Assembly: GCA_020002185.1 (NCBI GenBank)
Contig: CM034531.1
Coordinates: 70,806,049 to 70,870,048 of the forward strand
Reading direction: 5' to 3'
DNA length: 64,000 nt
DNA from: Paraescarpia echinospica
Lineage: Eukaryota; Annelida; Polychaeta; Sabellida; Siboglinidae
The notes beneath the pieces were generated by a model. The model was not told where the DNA came from. It did not search any database and worked only from the letters and a program-made list of their open reading frames with translations. How positions within the stretch are numbered: the stretch's first letter is position 1; each line of letters starts with the position of its first letter. The translations under genes and the position numbers were made by a program. Shown here piece after piece: positions 12,432-24,318 of the stretch.

Positions 12432-12998
12432 TTAGTTTAAAAATGGCGCTGACGTAGTCTTTTCGCTGGATGGCAGAACAGTCGCATAATCTGGGGAAGA
12501 ACCATTCTTCGGGGAGCTGAGCGCTTCCATGTGTGGAGATTGACGCACCTGGACGCGCAGTGTGTGAGATGGAATGGCTGCAACTTGATCTTCCTCATCT
12601 TCCATAGCAGTGGTGTTAAAATCCTGGATTTCCTCTTCCAGATTGTCCGTGAATTGTCCGATGAGGCACGTCCAAGTCAGGTGCTTGCGATCCTGCTCAG
12701 GTAGATATTTGCTTGCATTCAAGGAGTGCTGATCATACCTGCCTGCTTCTTTGCAGAGAGGACATGATCTACTGCCTCGTTTGATTGTCGAACTATGATC
12801 GGATATGGTCCCCGGCTGTCTGGAGAGTCGTCGAAAGTGAGACGCTGCTGCTCGCATCACTCTGGCATATCCAGCTGCGCGCGCTTCGGCAATCAAGGAT
12901 GGTAGTGCCTGCGATATTTCTAGTTTGATTGAGGCGAGCGTGCGTGATCGTAATGCCGTGCTGCTTGACAAGTTTTGGTAGTTCTGGGTCGAGTAGGC
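12432..12998 (-). pseudogene. Ty3/gypsy-type gag, C-terminal half
   Basis: The minus-strand frame contains ALRSRTLASIKLEISQALPS and then CPLCKEAGRYDQHSLNASKY followed by LPEQDRKHL. This is the Cys/His-containing C-terminal region of a gag family common in invertebrate gypsy elements. The piece just upstream (WLCLLDPELPKLVKQ, about 12947-12990) is in a shifted frame and belongs to the middle of the same gag. The N-terminal half is missing: the middle joins straight to an LTR-like stretch at 12999. The missing half exists at 28859-29454 beside unit B. Confidence 0.75.
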
Positions 12999-13109
12999 AT
13001 AACCAATCTTCGGTTGAGAGCCCAGATGCGTGAGGTGGTTTCCCGACGCTGCCACCACACCATGGTGGGAGATTACGCCTTCACTATCCAAGATAATGAG
13101 CAAACTACA
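12999..13109 (-). repeat. LTR fragment of the gypsy element (unit A)
   Basis: On the minus strand the piece starts tgtagtttgctcatt and runs into gag after aaccgaagatt. The matching piece beside unit B (29640-29802) sits directly upstream of the gag start. Position and TG start suggest an LTR, but I cannot see a second complete LTR to confirm it. Confidence 0.4.
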
Positions 13110-13276
13110 GTGAAACGTAAAACGACTTTATTGTGTCAATTTTGTCTGAGACCTTAAACACACAACACCATGAAGTGTGCGATGATCGAGCGACACACAC
13201 CACGGCGAGGCTCATACAAACTCCTGGGAGACAGATCACTATTGCTAGCGGGCGGTAGTCACTTACAAGCTACTAG

Positions 13277-13795
13277 GTGACAGTATACTTGCTGGCGCAG
13301 GTCCGTGTTCAGACTTCTACAGGCCAAATCGTTCCCTGGGTCACTACTGTTTCAGTACAGCTTTGGAACAGAGAACAAGACTTCATATTTATCTGTCTGG
13401 TACAATCTCATAGCGTGGTCAGCCATAGTCCGTGGATGTACCGCTCGACCAGAGAAACTGGCACGCCTTCTATACAAGGCAAACACCAGACGTTTTCGGG
13501 TGGCGGATATATAATGCCAATGTGGTTTACACGAAGCTCAAAAATGGTAGTATCGCTAGAGAACTTACGCAGTGCATACTGGGTTGACGAGAAGAAGAGG
13601 GCCGTGTTCTTGGAATTCACTGTTTTCAACCCAAGAACAAATGTGTTTGCTTCAACTGTATTTCTTTTCGAATTTACTAACATTGGAATAATAGATTTCC
13701 GTTACAGTGACGTTTCTGTTCACAAAGTTTACATCGTGGCGAGCATAGACGACATATAGCGTGTTGTGTTTGAAGTGATATGCCTAATACCAAAA
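13277..13795 (+). pseudogene. Polycystin-like exon (extracellular domain end), copy A
   Basis: The frame reads WMYRSTRET, SGGGYIMPMW, then YWVDEKKRAVFLEFTVFNPR and TNVFASTVFLFEF. This is the polycystin-1/PKD domain signature (W-Y, GGGY, W-[IL]-D-x-x-TRAVF-x-EFT-x-YN-x-N-x-F) that ends just before a membrane helix. A likely splice acceptor (ccatag) precedes the WMY segment. TAG at 13757-13759 truncates the frame where copy B keeps Tyr. Polycystins are ciliary or sperm-surface channel-type proteins. With different stops in A and B, neither copy looks functional. Confidence 0.75.
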
Positions 13796-14127
13796 TTAGA
13801 TAAGCGAGCGAAAAATGAACAACTCAGAACACGTCCAAAACATGAAAGTCTACGGTCGCTAGCACCCTCACGGCTCGTCCTGTCCCGACGATCTTGGTAT
13901 CATTTGAAAGGATGCACTTTCGTTATTCTAGCGTCATCTAGATTTCCCGGTAACCAATTAAAGAACACTGATAAACGGACCTACAATCACGCCTCTTTCG
14001 TTGTTCTGTACGGTTCCGAACGATGTTAGCGGCGGGTACTCAGTACACTAATCTTCCGATTGCGGCGCTGTTTTCCTTATTTGCATAGGTTCAGACATGC
14101 GCACTTCACCATTTTTTGATTTCATGT

Positions 14128-14316
14128 TATAAGCTCCACCCACTTTTAACCTGCGGCGAAATTGATGTGCGTTGATCGCAGCGAAACCGATATATATCTA
14201 CGTCGGCGTGACGTCACAATAACGTACGCCACACAACGGGTCTAAATTCGATATGGGTGATTGTGACGCCACGCCTACATTGTAGCAACCGTTTGAAAGT
14301 GGGTGGAGCTTGTACC
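14128..14316. mobile_element. Foldback MITE in unit A
   Basis: The left arm ataagctccacccactttta is the inverse of the right arm aaagtgggtggagcttgta. Inner arms ggcgtgacgtcacaat and attgtgacgccacgcc extend the hairpin. The same element sits at 30820-31008 in unit B. Confidence 0.55.
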
Positions 14317-15389
14317 AAAGACCGTATATCAATACAAGACGGTGCAGTGCGCGCTATCTACATTGTTCGAGAAAAGTACATAAGCAGTTCGTCCGCCATT
14401 CTGGAGTTGCGCCAAGTCAAACCACACGCGCGTAAAAATGCACTTGTTTGCATTTATCATTGCTCAACATTTTCAACGATAACTTCAATATTTTAATTAT
14501 ATAAGAAGTATAGTCTGATTATTATGCTAGTGAAACATGACGAAGTTCAGTTGTGTCAATAAATAATTGCAACGTTTCTACATGATTTGTTTGGAAATTT
14601 CATTATTTTAAATTGTGATAGGTAAAACACTTCAACGATTACGTTAAAATCTTTCAATTTATATGACGCATCACAGCTTGGTGATTGTTCTGATGATATG
14701 AGGTGACTGAATAAATACGCTAACATCACGCGCTGCCGGTGCCGCAGGCGCACGCGCATGCCTCCCGAATGGCGGACAAAAACCTTCAGTGTAGACTGCC
14801 ATTTTCTCGCTCAGTGACTCCTCCTGTCCAAATAGAGGCTCCTTGTTTGTACTATGAAATCAGATAGTGGTGCCTCGATCGGTGGTTTGGTAAACTGTGT
14901 CGACGAAACAACATCGTTCGCAGTGTCCAAGACACCGGAACGGGCCCGGTTGTAGGTCCGTTTTTAGTTAATTTAGGAATCATTATCAGGAAACCATTTA
15001 TATGTCTGAATAGCAGAAAGCTTAAACTTTCAAACGATATCAATATTGTTGGGATCCGACGAACCGTAATGGTACTAGCAGTCGTTCAAAAGGCGTTTTT
15101 GGAACGTGTTTGATAGTTGTTCGTTTTTCGCTCGCTTATCTATTTTTGCTAATACTTATAATCGTGTGCTTGTAGAAAACGATACGACAATTCTGGCTGA
15201 TGCGCAACGAACTGTTGCAGTATTTCTCTACCATGTGGCCAGTTGTAGATTAACTTATAATTCTGCTAACATTTGCTCTTGCACCCGTGATAATGTGGGG
15301 TCAGGTAATTTCGAGGCAAACTTTGAGAGAAATTCGGAGCGATAACGGGACAAAATTAATTTCTTTTTATCACATTTTTCTCTCCCAGT

Positions 15390-15935
15390 TTATACGCAGA
15401 ACGGTGCATTCTAGCGCGCACTTTTTACTAATTATGAATGTCTTGAGGTGGTCTGTTTTCCTCGGAAGACGTAACATGATGTTTGCCTTTAACATATATC
15501 GTGCCACAAATTATGGTTTTTTATGTTGCATTTATCTTCTCTTTTGTATTTGTAATTACTGTTCTGACGTCACAGGCCTTCTTTGGGTCGTATTGCGAGA
15601 GTTACACACATTTTACTAAAGCTGTTATACATGTTGCGAACTTGTTCCGATACAGCGCCGTCTGCAGCACGAACGAGTGCATACAAGACTCGCTTCGAGG
15701 GATGACCTGGAGTTTGCCGACTTCCTCACACGCCAGCTGCTGGTCGGCGTTGGTTACTGGACCATGGACGACTATGCAGCACGCGAGAAGTCGGACGAAG
15801 TAAAAAGATTAAAAAAAGTCGAGAAGAACCCCGCATACGCCAAAGGGTTATATGCCACGACAGAGACTGGCGCCCTTTGTCTGGTCAAGTCAGTTCCACC
15901 GGGCTCTCGGGCAGGCGTAGAACGCATGATACGTT
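15390..15935 (+). pseudogene. Polycystin-like pore and tail exons, copy A
   Basis: Segment 15434-15650 encodes VLRWSVFLGRRNMMFAFNIY, a hydrophobic helix (IMVFYVAFIFSFVFVITVLT) and SQAFFGSYCESYTHFTKAV. The layout matches the last helices and pore of polycystins (LLFG-x-x-x-x-Y-x-x-F). A tail segment, DDLEFADFLTRQLL, follows at 15698-15800. Copy A lacks the 83 bases present in B that encode the final hydrophobic stretch, so the channel part is broken. Confidence 0.65.
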
Positions 15936-17306
15936 GAACGGGAACCGCATATAAACAAGGCCTTGCGTCCATGACTGATGTAGATTATATCGCAATATTA
16001 ACCGACACCTGTGACTACAATATTCAATTCAATATGTGTGTCTGACGTTGTATGTATCATCTGTTTGGTTAATACATCATCTGAATACGTATTAACCAAC
16101 TGAGAGCGTGAAGAAGTAGTGAAACGATGCCGCTTTGAATATGTACTACTATAGCATTTAAAATGAATGCTTTACAGCTAGGGGTGTCTATTGAGAATAG
16201 CTTGATTATTGGAATAGTGTTGCGATCGATGTATTACTATTACGATGATAATTATCATGGAGCAGCGAACAGTCAAAAGTAAAATTACCAAACAAAGTTA
16301 AAAAAAACATTATTTATTAAAGGTTTTACAGTGGTATAAATAGTCGCGCTGATCTGTTTTGTCAACTATCATTATTATCGATAGTTCAGTGCACTGTCCT
16401 GTGCAGACTACGTAACCTGTTGAGCGGGGACACTGGATCCATGATATACAGCGTGATATCCCAGAGGGGCCTAGGTAGCAAGCAACTTACAAGAAACGAA
16501 CATAATGGTGTCACTAATGTGACATAAAATTAAACGTGTTTACATTCTCATTATTATATGTTATCATGGTAGTTTTAGGAAATAACTCCGTCTTGTGTCG
16601 TATCGTGCCAAGACGTTGCACAGGTGAAAAACATTTCACGCTACGTGCTTCAGTCTCTGAGCTCAGTCACGTCAACCATAATTGTCTATCGTTCCAAGTA
16701 GCAAAACCATTCCTTCTCTTTGGAAAGTTATTTTTTTGAGTTTATTTAGATTTTCTCTTTCATGTCTCCATTTGCAGTCCACTTACTTGCTGCTTTAGGT
16801 AGTATTTATATATGCTGTCATTCTCAGCACATTAATGATCTAAACATGTACATCTGTTCATTCTGGTACTTCTCGAGATGTAGGCCAACTCTTACCTTGA
16901 ATTCTGATCTTTTATGTTCTCTATCATGGATTCTTATATGTTGTGTTCTTTCAAATGAGTTTTGTTTACATTCTGTTGCTCCAGCGTTTCGACCCATACA
17001 TCAGCCCTGATATAACGTTTCAGTTACATAACTTCTTTCGTGTTGACAGGCTCCAGTTTTGTGTCATCAATTGTTCAGTCTGTTGAAGAAAACTGCCGCT
17101 TTGGTCATGCCGATTTTTATCGTTTGTTGTCGCACTTCCAGCGTGGGTGGACGATGAAACCTTCGCTAGCGGCGTGTCCCCGAGGTGATAATGACGACAG
17201 TGTTTCAAACGTTTTTGTCGTAAAGATTTTCTGACCAGTAAATCAGTCTCCGTATTTTTTTACATCTGTTCAAGTGTTTATTTTCTGTTTACGTTTCACG
17301 GTTTGT

Positions 17307-17520
17307 ATACCTGCCAACTTCTTTCGCTCCAGGGAGATTCATTAGCGGTTCAGCACGTTTCTCGTGCCGCGCTATCTTGTCATGCTGTCTCGGATGAAGA
17401 CATTGGAAGACGGGTGTGCTGTTGGAGATTTTAAGCGAAAGTCCGGGAGATTTGCTTGTCTTCCGGGATACATTCAAAATCAAAGAGACTCACGGAAATT
17501 CCAGGAGAATTGGCAGGTAT
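17307..17520. mobile_element. Small MITE with atacctgccaact termini (unit A)
   Basis: Left end atacctgccaact and right end attggcaggtat form a terminal inverted repeat around 214 bp with no coding potential. It is repeated at 36610-36823 in unit B. Confidence 0.55.
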
Positions 17521-17601
17521 GCGTTTGTCTGATGTAGACCCTATTTGCACGACACCAATGTTGGATCTAGTGGTTATTACACACGCAGTCCGGGAGGACG
17601 A

Positions 17602-18059
17602 TTAGATCCGGTAGAGTGACTCGGTGCTTCCATGCCGATCGTCGCGGCGGAAACTGCAGGCGTCGGAAGCAGATGACACATAGCGCGGCAGGCGGCAATT
17701 CCAGATGCGACCTCTCGTGTCGTTGTACAAACCGCCCGTGTATTTTGGTCCGGCCGGTACATAAGGCATGTCGATGTTGACGGGGTAAATCGACGCCCGG
17801 GGTGGCTGCGCCCAGTGGCTAAACGTCGGCACTGGTTGGGTTTCTATGGCATACGGCCTGTTTGTATGACCGCGGACACACAAACGGCCGCCGGGGAGAC
17901 GACGAAAGTCCCTCAGCCACAAATTCCTGTCGGTGGTGCTGCTAGTGGCGCCGCTGCACGACGTTGCCGACATCAGTATGGAGGCGATACTGAGCAATAT
18001 AACAACGACGCACCCTACCATGAGGACTATGACGGATGTCGACATAATGAACTTGTTGT
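17602..18059 (-). CDS. Single-pass membrane protein, last exon (unit A)
   Basis: This exon encodes IMSTS, one membrane segment (VIVLMVGCVVVILLSIASIL) and a ~115-residue tail ending SLYRI and a stop at 17602. A strong splice acceptor (polypyrimidine run plus ag) lies just before 18059, so codons upstream of GAC AAC AAG are intronic. The exon differs from its copy in unit B by only about two bases in 444 (one changes Glu to Asp, one is silent). Upstream exons of copy A fall in the assembly gap. I do not recognise the family; the tail is rich in Arg, Pro and Tyr. Confidence 0.6.
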
Positions 18060-18242
18060 CTGGAAAGGAAAATTGAAGTAACATTAGTAACGCGGAATCT
18101 AAAGCTACCGTCGTCATGATAAATGTGCAAAAACATCACTATTATTAATGATGCTCAATGCCGTAAGACATAGTCTCAATTAAGGTTTCCACATGACAGC
18201 CTAACTCTGTCAAAACACGGCCTATTCTGATCGTATTCATAA

Positions 18243-19242
18243 NNNNNNNNNNNNNNNNNNNNNNNNNNNNNNNNNNNNNNNNNNNNNNNNNNNNNNNNNN
18301 NNNNNNNNNNNNNNNNNNNNNNNNNNNNNNNNNNNNNNNNNNNNNNNNNNNNNNNNNNNNNNNNNNNNNNNNNNNNNNNNNNNNNNNNNNNNNNNNNNNN
18401 NNNNNNNNNNNNNNNNNNNNNNNNNNNNNNNNNNNNNNNNNNNNNNNNNNNNNNNNNNNNNNNNNNNNNNNNNNNNNNNNNNNNNNNNNNNNNNNNNNNN
18501 NNNNNNNNNNNNNNNNNNNNNNNNNNNNNNNNNNNNNNNNNNNNNNNNNNNNNNNNNNNNNNNNNNNNNNNNNNNNNNNNNNNNNNNNNNNNNNNNNNNN
18601 NNNNNNNNNNNNNNNNNNNNNNNNNNNNNNNNNNNNNNNNNNNNNNNNNNNNNNNNNNNNNNNNNNNNNNNNNNNNNNNNNNNNNNNNNNNNNNNNNNNN
18701 NNNNNNNNNNNNNNNNNNNNNNNNNNNNNNNNNNNNNNNNNNNNNNNNNNNNNNNNNNNNNNNNNNNNNNNNNNNNNNNNNNNNNNNNNNNNNNNNNNNN
18801 NNNNNNNNNNNNNNNNNNNNNNNNNNNNNNNNNNNNNNNNNNNNNNNNNNNNNNNNNNNNNNNNNNNNNNNNNNNNNNNNNNNNNNNNNNNNNNNNNNNN
18901 NNNNNNNNNNNNNNNNNNNNNNNNNNNNNNNNNNNNNNNNNNNNNNNNNNNNNNNNNNNNNNNNNNNNNNNNNNNNNNNNNNNNNNNNNNNNNNNNNNNN
19001 NNNNNNNNNNNNNNNNNNNNNNNNNNNNNNNNNNNNNNNNNNNNNNNNNNNNNNNNNNNNNNNNNNNNNNNNNNNNNNNNNNNNNNNNNNNNNNNNNNNN
19101 NNNNNNNNNNNNNNNNNNNNNNNNNNNNNNNNNNNNNNNNNNNNNNNNNNNNNNNNNNNNNNNNNNNNNNNNNNNNNNNNNNNNNNNNNNNNNNNNNNNN
19201 NNNNNNNNNNNNNNNNNNNNNNNNNNNNNNNNNNNNNNNNNN
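18243..19242. other. Assembly gap (1000 N)
   Basis: Exactly 1000 N, a placeholder length. Unit A ends on its left edge and the palindrome starts on its right edge. Confidence 0.99.
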
Positions 19243-19842
19243 AAATTTGAAACTATGAACAAATCTTAAATTTTTCAAAGTAACAATATTAATACTATAT
19301 TACCATACATACCCAATATATACACCAGTTTGTGAAATTTATTTATCAGAAAACTAAACAAATTCTACACTAATCTTATCATATTTGTGGTTGCAGCAAT
19401 TCAACCCATTTACAGGACTCTGGCACTTTGAAAGCGTTGGTACACATAAGCCACTCGAATTGGACAATCCTGTTCTACAAGCTGGAATAAGCGCTTGAAT
19501 TGCAATTGGAATCCACAGTGGTGGCTTGTTTAAATGATATTATCAGGGATGGGTTAGTCACATTTATTAATACATTAATGTTCACTAGTGCATGAAACAT
19601 TTTATATGTTGAATAAATTCACTCATTTCCAGACAGATTGGCCATGTATGCAGCATAATTTGGCATCCATTCAAACATATATCAGTACATTGTTACAAAA
19701 CGATGAAACCTGCATATTGCATGGCAGCAGAGGAAATGGGAAAGAGTAGAACTACTGTGCCACATTCAGGTGATTTTGAATTGTCTGACCAGTGTAGTTA
19801 TTCAGTTGTACAACTACAATCGTTTCAGCAGTTGGTCTTGAG

Positions 19843-20967
19843 CACGGAAAAAGAAGGACGACCAGCTGGTGCCGTTTGAGTTGTATCCAAATCTGGACAC
19901 CAACCAAGTATGTGGCTGTATATTCTGAGGTGGTCTTCTACTGCCTGTTCATTCAGTAAGAACGTATGGGAATCCTAATTTTAAGAACTGCCTACTTTAA
20001 AACATTGATTGTTTGTCCTCCGTCATACATTTTGATACCATGCTGTACATACTTTCTTCAGATGATGTTAAGGTCCTACACTCCGAATGAGTCGGTTGTG
20101 TTGGCGCAGAATGTGTTGTTTTAATTCACCGTAATATTTAAATTGTTATTTGTGATGAGAAAGGAAAAATACGTTTCACATATATTTTTAGGAGAAGTAC
20201 TGGAGTGAGAGTCATCCAGTTGGTGTTCTGACACAGTGCTACCAACACCCGACAAAGATTGACCATCAGAATGGCGTGACCAAGTTCATGGTAATTACTT
20301 ATGTAACCATATTATCAATAATGAACGATTGAATATCACAACTGAGCTATCCATCACGTGACCAGTTGCTTAACAAATGGTCCATCAAACCATCAATATT
20401 GTATCCATCAGTTGTCCAGACCTTAACACTTATACAATAATAGCAATAATATTGCTCACCACACGCCCTTACTATTCAATGCAACCATTTTTATTCCGTG
20501 TATGAAGTTGCTTTTTAAAAAGTAAACACCTAATTCATTCATCTGACTCACTTCTTTGATTATATATATAGATAACATATTTTGCAGGTGTCATTAATAT
20601 GGAGTAATATGATAGTTTAATATCAGTCTTGGGATGTCTTGTTCAATAGGCTCATATGAAAAGTTGGCTTAACTAATAATTGCTTTATAACTGCAATTAT
20701 CATTATTATTTGTTGAAAAACGGTATAGCAGTTTCACAGCTATGCCGTTTTTCACCGCTATGCCGTTTTTCAACAAATGTTGAAAAACAGTATAGCAGTG
20801 AAACAAATGAATTTCAGTCTACATGTTTTAATCTGTCTTGTTTTATTTAGGTGTTTGACCGCGACTGCATCAACAAAGAGCGATCATGCCGCATACTAGA
20901 TTCAGGACAACAGGACGGCCTACACATCTTGCAAGGGAATTTGTTAATATTGTCACCAATAGCCAAT
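19843..20967 (+). pseudogene. Candidate exons of an unknown gene, left palindrome arm
   Basis: Three splice-bounded frames look coding. 19843-19907 ends LVPFELYPNLDTNQ at a gtatgt donor. 20192-20290 (99 nt, acceptor ttttag, donor gtaatt) encodes EKYWSESHPVGVLTQCYQHP and more. 20851-20967 (acceptor tttatttag) encodes VFDRDCINKERSCRILDSGQ and reaches a stop inside the palindrome centre. The joins 19907/20192 and 20290/20851 are both phase 0. Further coding-like pieces occur near 19397-19500. I do not recognise the protein. Confidence 0.4.
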
Positions 20968-21024
20968 TAGCCAACTTTTGCATAGACTTCCGGCATACCG
21001 GAAGTCTATGCAAAAGTTGGCTAA
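20967..21024. repeat. Perfect 27-bp-arm hairpin at palindrome centre
   Basis: The arm 20967-20993 (starting ttagccaacttttgcataga) is the exact inverse of 20998-21024, with the 4-base loop cata. It sits inside the spacer of the larger palindrome. Confidence 0.95.
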
Positions 21025-21129
21025 CCACAAAAGTATTCAGTCTATGAATGTCTGCCTACTCGTAATGGTATTTTAGAGAAGTGGTAGCGGGAATTTACCA
21101 CCGAACCGAAAGCTGTAAATGAAATCTGA

Positions 21130-22250
21130 CTATTGGTGACAATATTAACAAATTCCCTTGCAAGATGTGTAGGCCGTCCTGTTGTCCTGAATCTAGTATG
21201 CGGCATGATCGCTCTTTGTTGATGCAGTCGCGGTCAAACACCTAAATAAAACATGACAGATTAAAACATGTAGACTGAAATTCATTTGTTTCACTGCTAT
21301 ACTGTTTTTCAACATTTGTTGAAAAACGGCATCGCGGTGAAAAACGGCATAGCTGTGAAACTGCTATACCGTTTTTCAACAAATAATAATGATAATTGCA
21401 GTTATAAAGCAATTATTAGTTAAGCCAACTTTTCATATGAGCCTATTGAACAAGACATCCCAAGACTGATATTAAACTATCATATTACTCCATATTAATG
21501 ACACCTGCAAAATATGTTATATATATATATAATCAAAGAAGTGAGTCAGATGAATGAATTAGGTGTTTACTTTTTTTAAAGCAACTTCATACACGGAATA
21601 AAAATGGTTGCATTGAATAGTAAGGGCGTGTGGTGAGCAATATTATTGCTATTATTGTATAAGTGTTAAGGTCTGGACAACTGATGGATACAATATTGAT
21701 GGTTTGATGGACCATTTGTTAAGCAACTGGTCACATGATGGATAGCTCAGTTGTGATATTCAATCGTTCATTATTGATAATATGGTTACATAAGTAATTA
21801 CCATGAACTTGGTCACGCCATTCTGATGGTCAATCTTTGTCGGGTGTTGGTAGCACTGTGTCAGAACACCAACTGGATGACTCTCACTCCAGTACTTCTC
21901 CTAAAAATATATGTGAAACGTATTTTTCCTTTCTCATCACAAATAACAATTTAAATATTACGGTGAATTAAAACAACACATTCTGCGCCAACACAACCGA
22001 CTCATTCGGAGTGTAGGACCTTAACATCATCTGAAGAAAGTATGTACAGCATGGTATCAAAATGTATGACGGAGGACAAACAATCAATGTTTTAAAGTAG
22101 GCAGTTCTTAAAATTAGGATTCCCATACGTTCTTACTGAATGAACAGGCAGTAGAAGACCACCTCAGAATATACAGCCACATACTTGGTTGGTGTCCAGA
22201 TTTGGATACAACTCAAACGGCACCAGCTGGTCGTCCTTCTTTTTCCGTGC
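21130..22250 (-). pseudogene. Same candidate exons, right palindrome arm
   Basis: The inverse copies of the three candidate exons lie at roughly 21130-21241, 21802-21900 and 22185-22249 on the minus strand. The right arm is contiguous with unique DNA to its right, which holds another candidate minus-strand exon at 23047-23135. The right arm may therefore be the original location. Confidence 0.4.
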
Positions 22251-23046
22251 TCAAGACCAACTGCTGAAACGATTGTAGTTGTACAACTGAATAACTACAC
22301 TGGTCAGACAATTCAAAATCACCTGAATGTGGCACAGTAGTTCTACTCTTTCCCATTTCCTCTGCTGCCATGCAATATGCAGGTTTCATCGTTTTGTAAC
22401 AATGTACTGATATATGTTTGAATGGATGCCAAATTATGCTGCATACATGGCCAATCTGTCTGGAAATGAGTGAATTTATTCAACATATAAAATGTTTCAT
22501 GCACTAGTGAACATTAATGTATTAATAAATGTGACTAACCCATCCCTGATAATATCATTTAAACAAGCCACCACTGTGGATTCCAATTGCAATTCAAGCG
22601 CTTATTCCAGCTTGTAGAACAGGATTGTCCAATTCGAGTGGCTTATGTGTACCAACGCTTTCAAAGTGCCAGAGTCCTGTAAATGGGTTGAATTGCTGCA
22701 ACCACAAATATGATAAGATTAGTGTAGAATTTGTTTAGTTTTCTGATAAATAAATTTCACAAACTGGTGTATATATTGGGTATGTATGGTAATATAGTAT
22801 TAATATTGTTACTTTGAAAAATTTAAGATTTGTTCATAGTTTCAAATGTTATCGAAAATCATTCAAGCGGTGGGGATTTCTGGAGGGGGGGGTCTCAATT
22901 TCAAACACGTTTTAGTACAGGCCTTTCTCCCCCGGGCAACCCTGAGTAACTCGGCCAGTTTCATGTATTTTACTTTTAAGGAAAATAATCAAGACTGTTA
23001 TAGGGTGACAATAATTGTGAGGTGGGTTTATTACTGAAATGTTCAC

Positions 23047-23135
23047 CTCTGTTTGTAGACTCTGGCTCAGGCTCCTCTTGTGCTGCATCGACTGTGGGGT
23101 TGTCGTGCTGGCCAATGTCATCATCACCAGTTAAG
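23047..23135 (-). CDS. Candidate acidic exon upstream of the palindrome gene
   Basis: The minus strand has an acceptor (ttcattcttag), then LTGDDDIGQHDNPTVDAAQ and EEPEPESTNR, then a possible gtgaac donor. The acidic, low-complexity peptide and splice borders suggest an exon of the same unknown gene as the right palindrome arm. Support is weak. Confidence 0.25.
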
Positions 23136-24172
23136 CTAAGAATGAAATGTGAGTGCATTCACCTTGTATGGTTTATTATTTTCACTTGTTTAAATGTACT
23201 GAGATGATGAACAGTGTTTGCCATTCTGTAGAATATAATCGAATATGTATTTGATTGACTTAACTGTACATATTAAATCATATTTGAATAATTACACATG
23301 AATTTGTGTCTTCACACTCCCTCGCCTTATCGTAAAAGCCAATTGTCTAAATATGTACATATCATAATTACATAGTTCAGTTTAGCACAATTGTTAACAT
23401 TATTGTACATGTTAAATTTAGTGGTTACAATACAACAACTATTTTAAAGTATAACTATTTCAATTTCTTTATTTAATAATAAGCATTATCATCACCATCA
23501 GAAACCCAGGTCCATCACACTGCTGCAGTGCTTTCATCCCAATGTGTGTTCAGTTGAACACACCAAAACGAGACTCCAAGCTAAAATATATTCACAAGCA
23601 ATCGCTATAACAATACAGCAACCATCAGTGCTAAATATGTATTAGAAAACAAACGTGCACACTGGCTGAATTTCAATAACAAGCAATTGTTGTACTTTTT
23701 GTTAATCTGGCAGAACTTTTACCAGGCAACTGCTACGATGCCAAAGTATTGAATACATGGCGCAGGCCAGCCTACTACAAAATTTAATTTTGTGTTAAGG
23801 AAGTATCAAGGTAAAACTACAGCATTGTTGAGAATAGACGCTCAGTGCGCAAGTGCAAGGGCTTGGGTGCGCATCTATTGATTTCTCATAAGATATAAGT
23901 ACCAAAAGCTGTCAGTGCGCTGGGTGAACGCAGAAATTTAATACACGTAACGCATGTGAAACTTTAAGATCGGCAACACTTTGTAAAGGAAGATTCAGCG
24001 TAGCTACCAAAATGTTTGGCGTTCGATTGAGAAAAGACGATACATGACAGGAACGCATGACTGGAGACTTTTAGGGAGAGCATTTTTATCGGGGACAATA
24101 CAATATGCGGATTTTGGTGGCTACCATGGCCAGAAAAACCGTGACGGAAACAGGGAAAGGATGAATACACCA

Positions 24173-24318
24173 AATGCGACCCGCGGTGAACAACGTGACC
24201 TCAACTGACCGATCAACTTTGACCCCGCGCCAGAATATGCGGCGACTGAGTTATATTGCGGCGAGCAACGTGACCTCAGGTGACCGATTAACTTTGATCC
24301 CTTGCTCAACGCACGCGG
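24173..24318. repeat. Two-copy tandem duplication (~70 bp)
   Basis: The motif aacaacgtgacctcaactga, then ccgatcaactttgacccc, recurs as agcaacgtgacctcaggtga, then ccgattaactttgatccc. Confidence 0.6.

Larger units (their letters stand above)
12999..18242. repeat. Duplicated unit A (5.2 kb)
   Basis: This unit matches 29692-37544 (unit B) in the same orientation with only scattered substitutions and small indels. B has 83 bases (32396-32478) absent from A and a 2.5-kb LINE at 33504-36010. Unit A ends at an assembly gap. Introns and intergenic DNA are included, so it is a genomic duplication (or the second haplotype), not a retrocopy. Confidence 0.9.
19245..22847. repeat. 3.6-kb near-perfect palindrome
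   Basis: The left arm, about 19245-20962, is the inverse of 21130-22847, with only a few differences (for example a longer TA run near 21520 and changes near 20770/21310). The 167-bp centre contains its own hairpin. The arms contain candidate exons, so this is duplicated host-like DNA in inverted orientation, not a simple transposon. It abuts an assembly gap. Confidence 0.9.

Noticed and set aside
16762..17010. Hydrophobic 82-aa ORF in unit A (copy at 36055-36303)
   Set aside because: AT-rich, no splice or family support; its duplication is explained by the unit duplication.
17815..18081. Plus-strand 88-aa ORF present in both duplicated units
   Set aside because: It is conserved only because it is antisense to the membrane-protein exon, which has the splice signals and domain layout.
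18145..19278. Long minus-strand ORFs across 18145-19278
   Set aside because: They are almost entirely N, so the open frame is an artefact of the gap.
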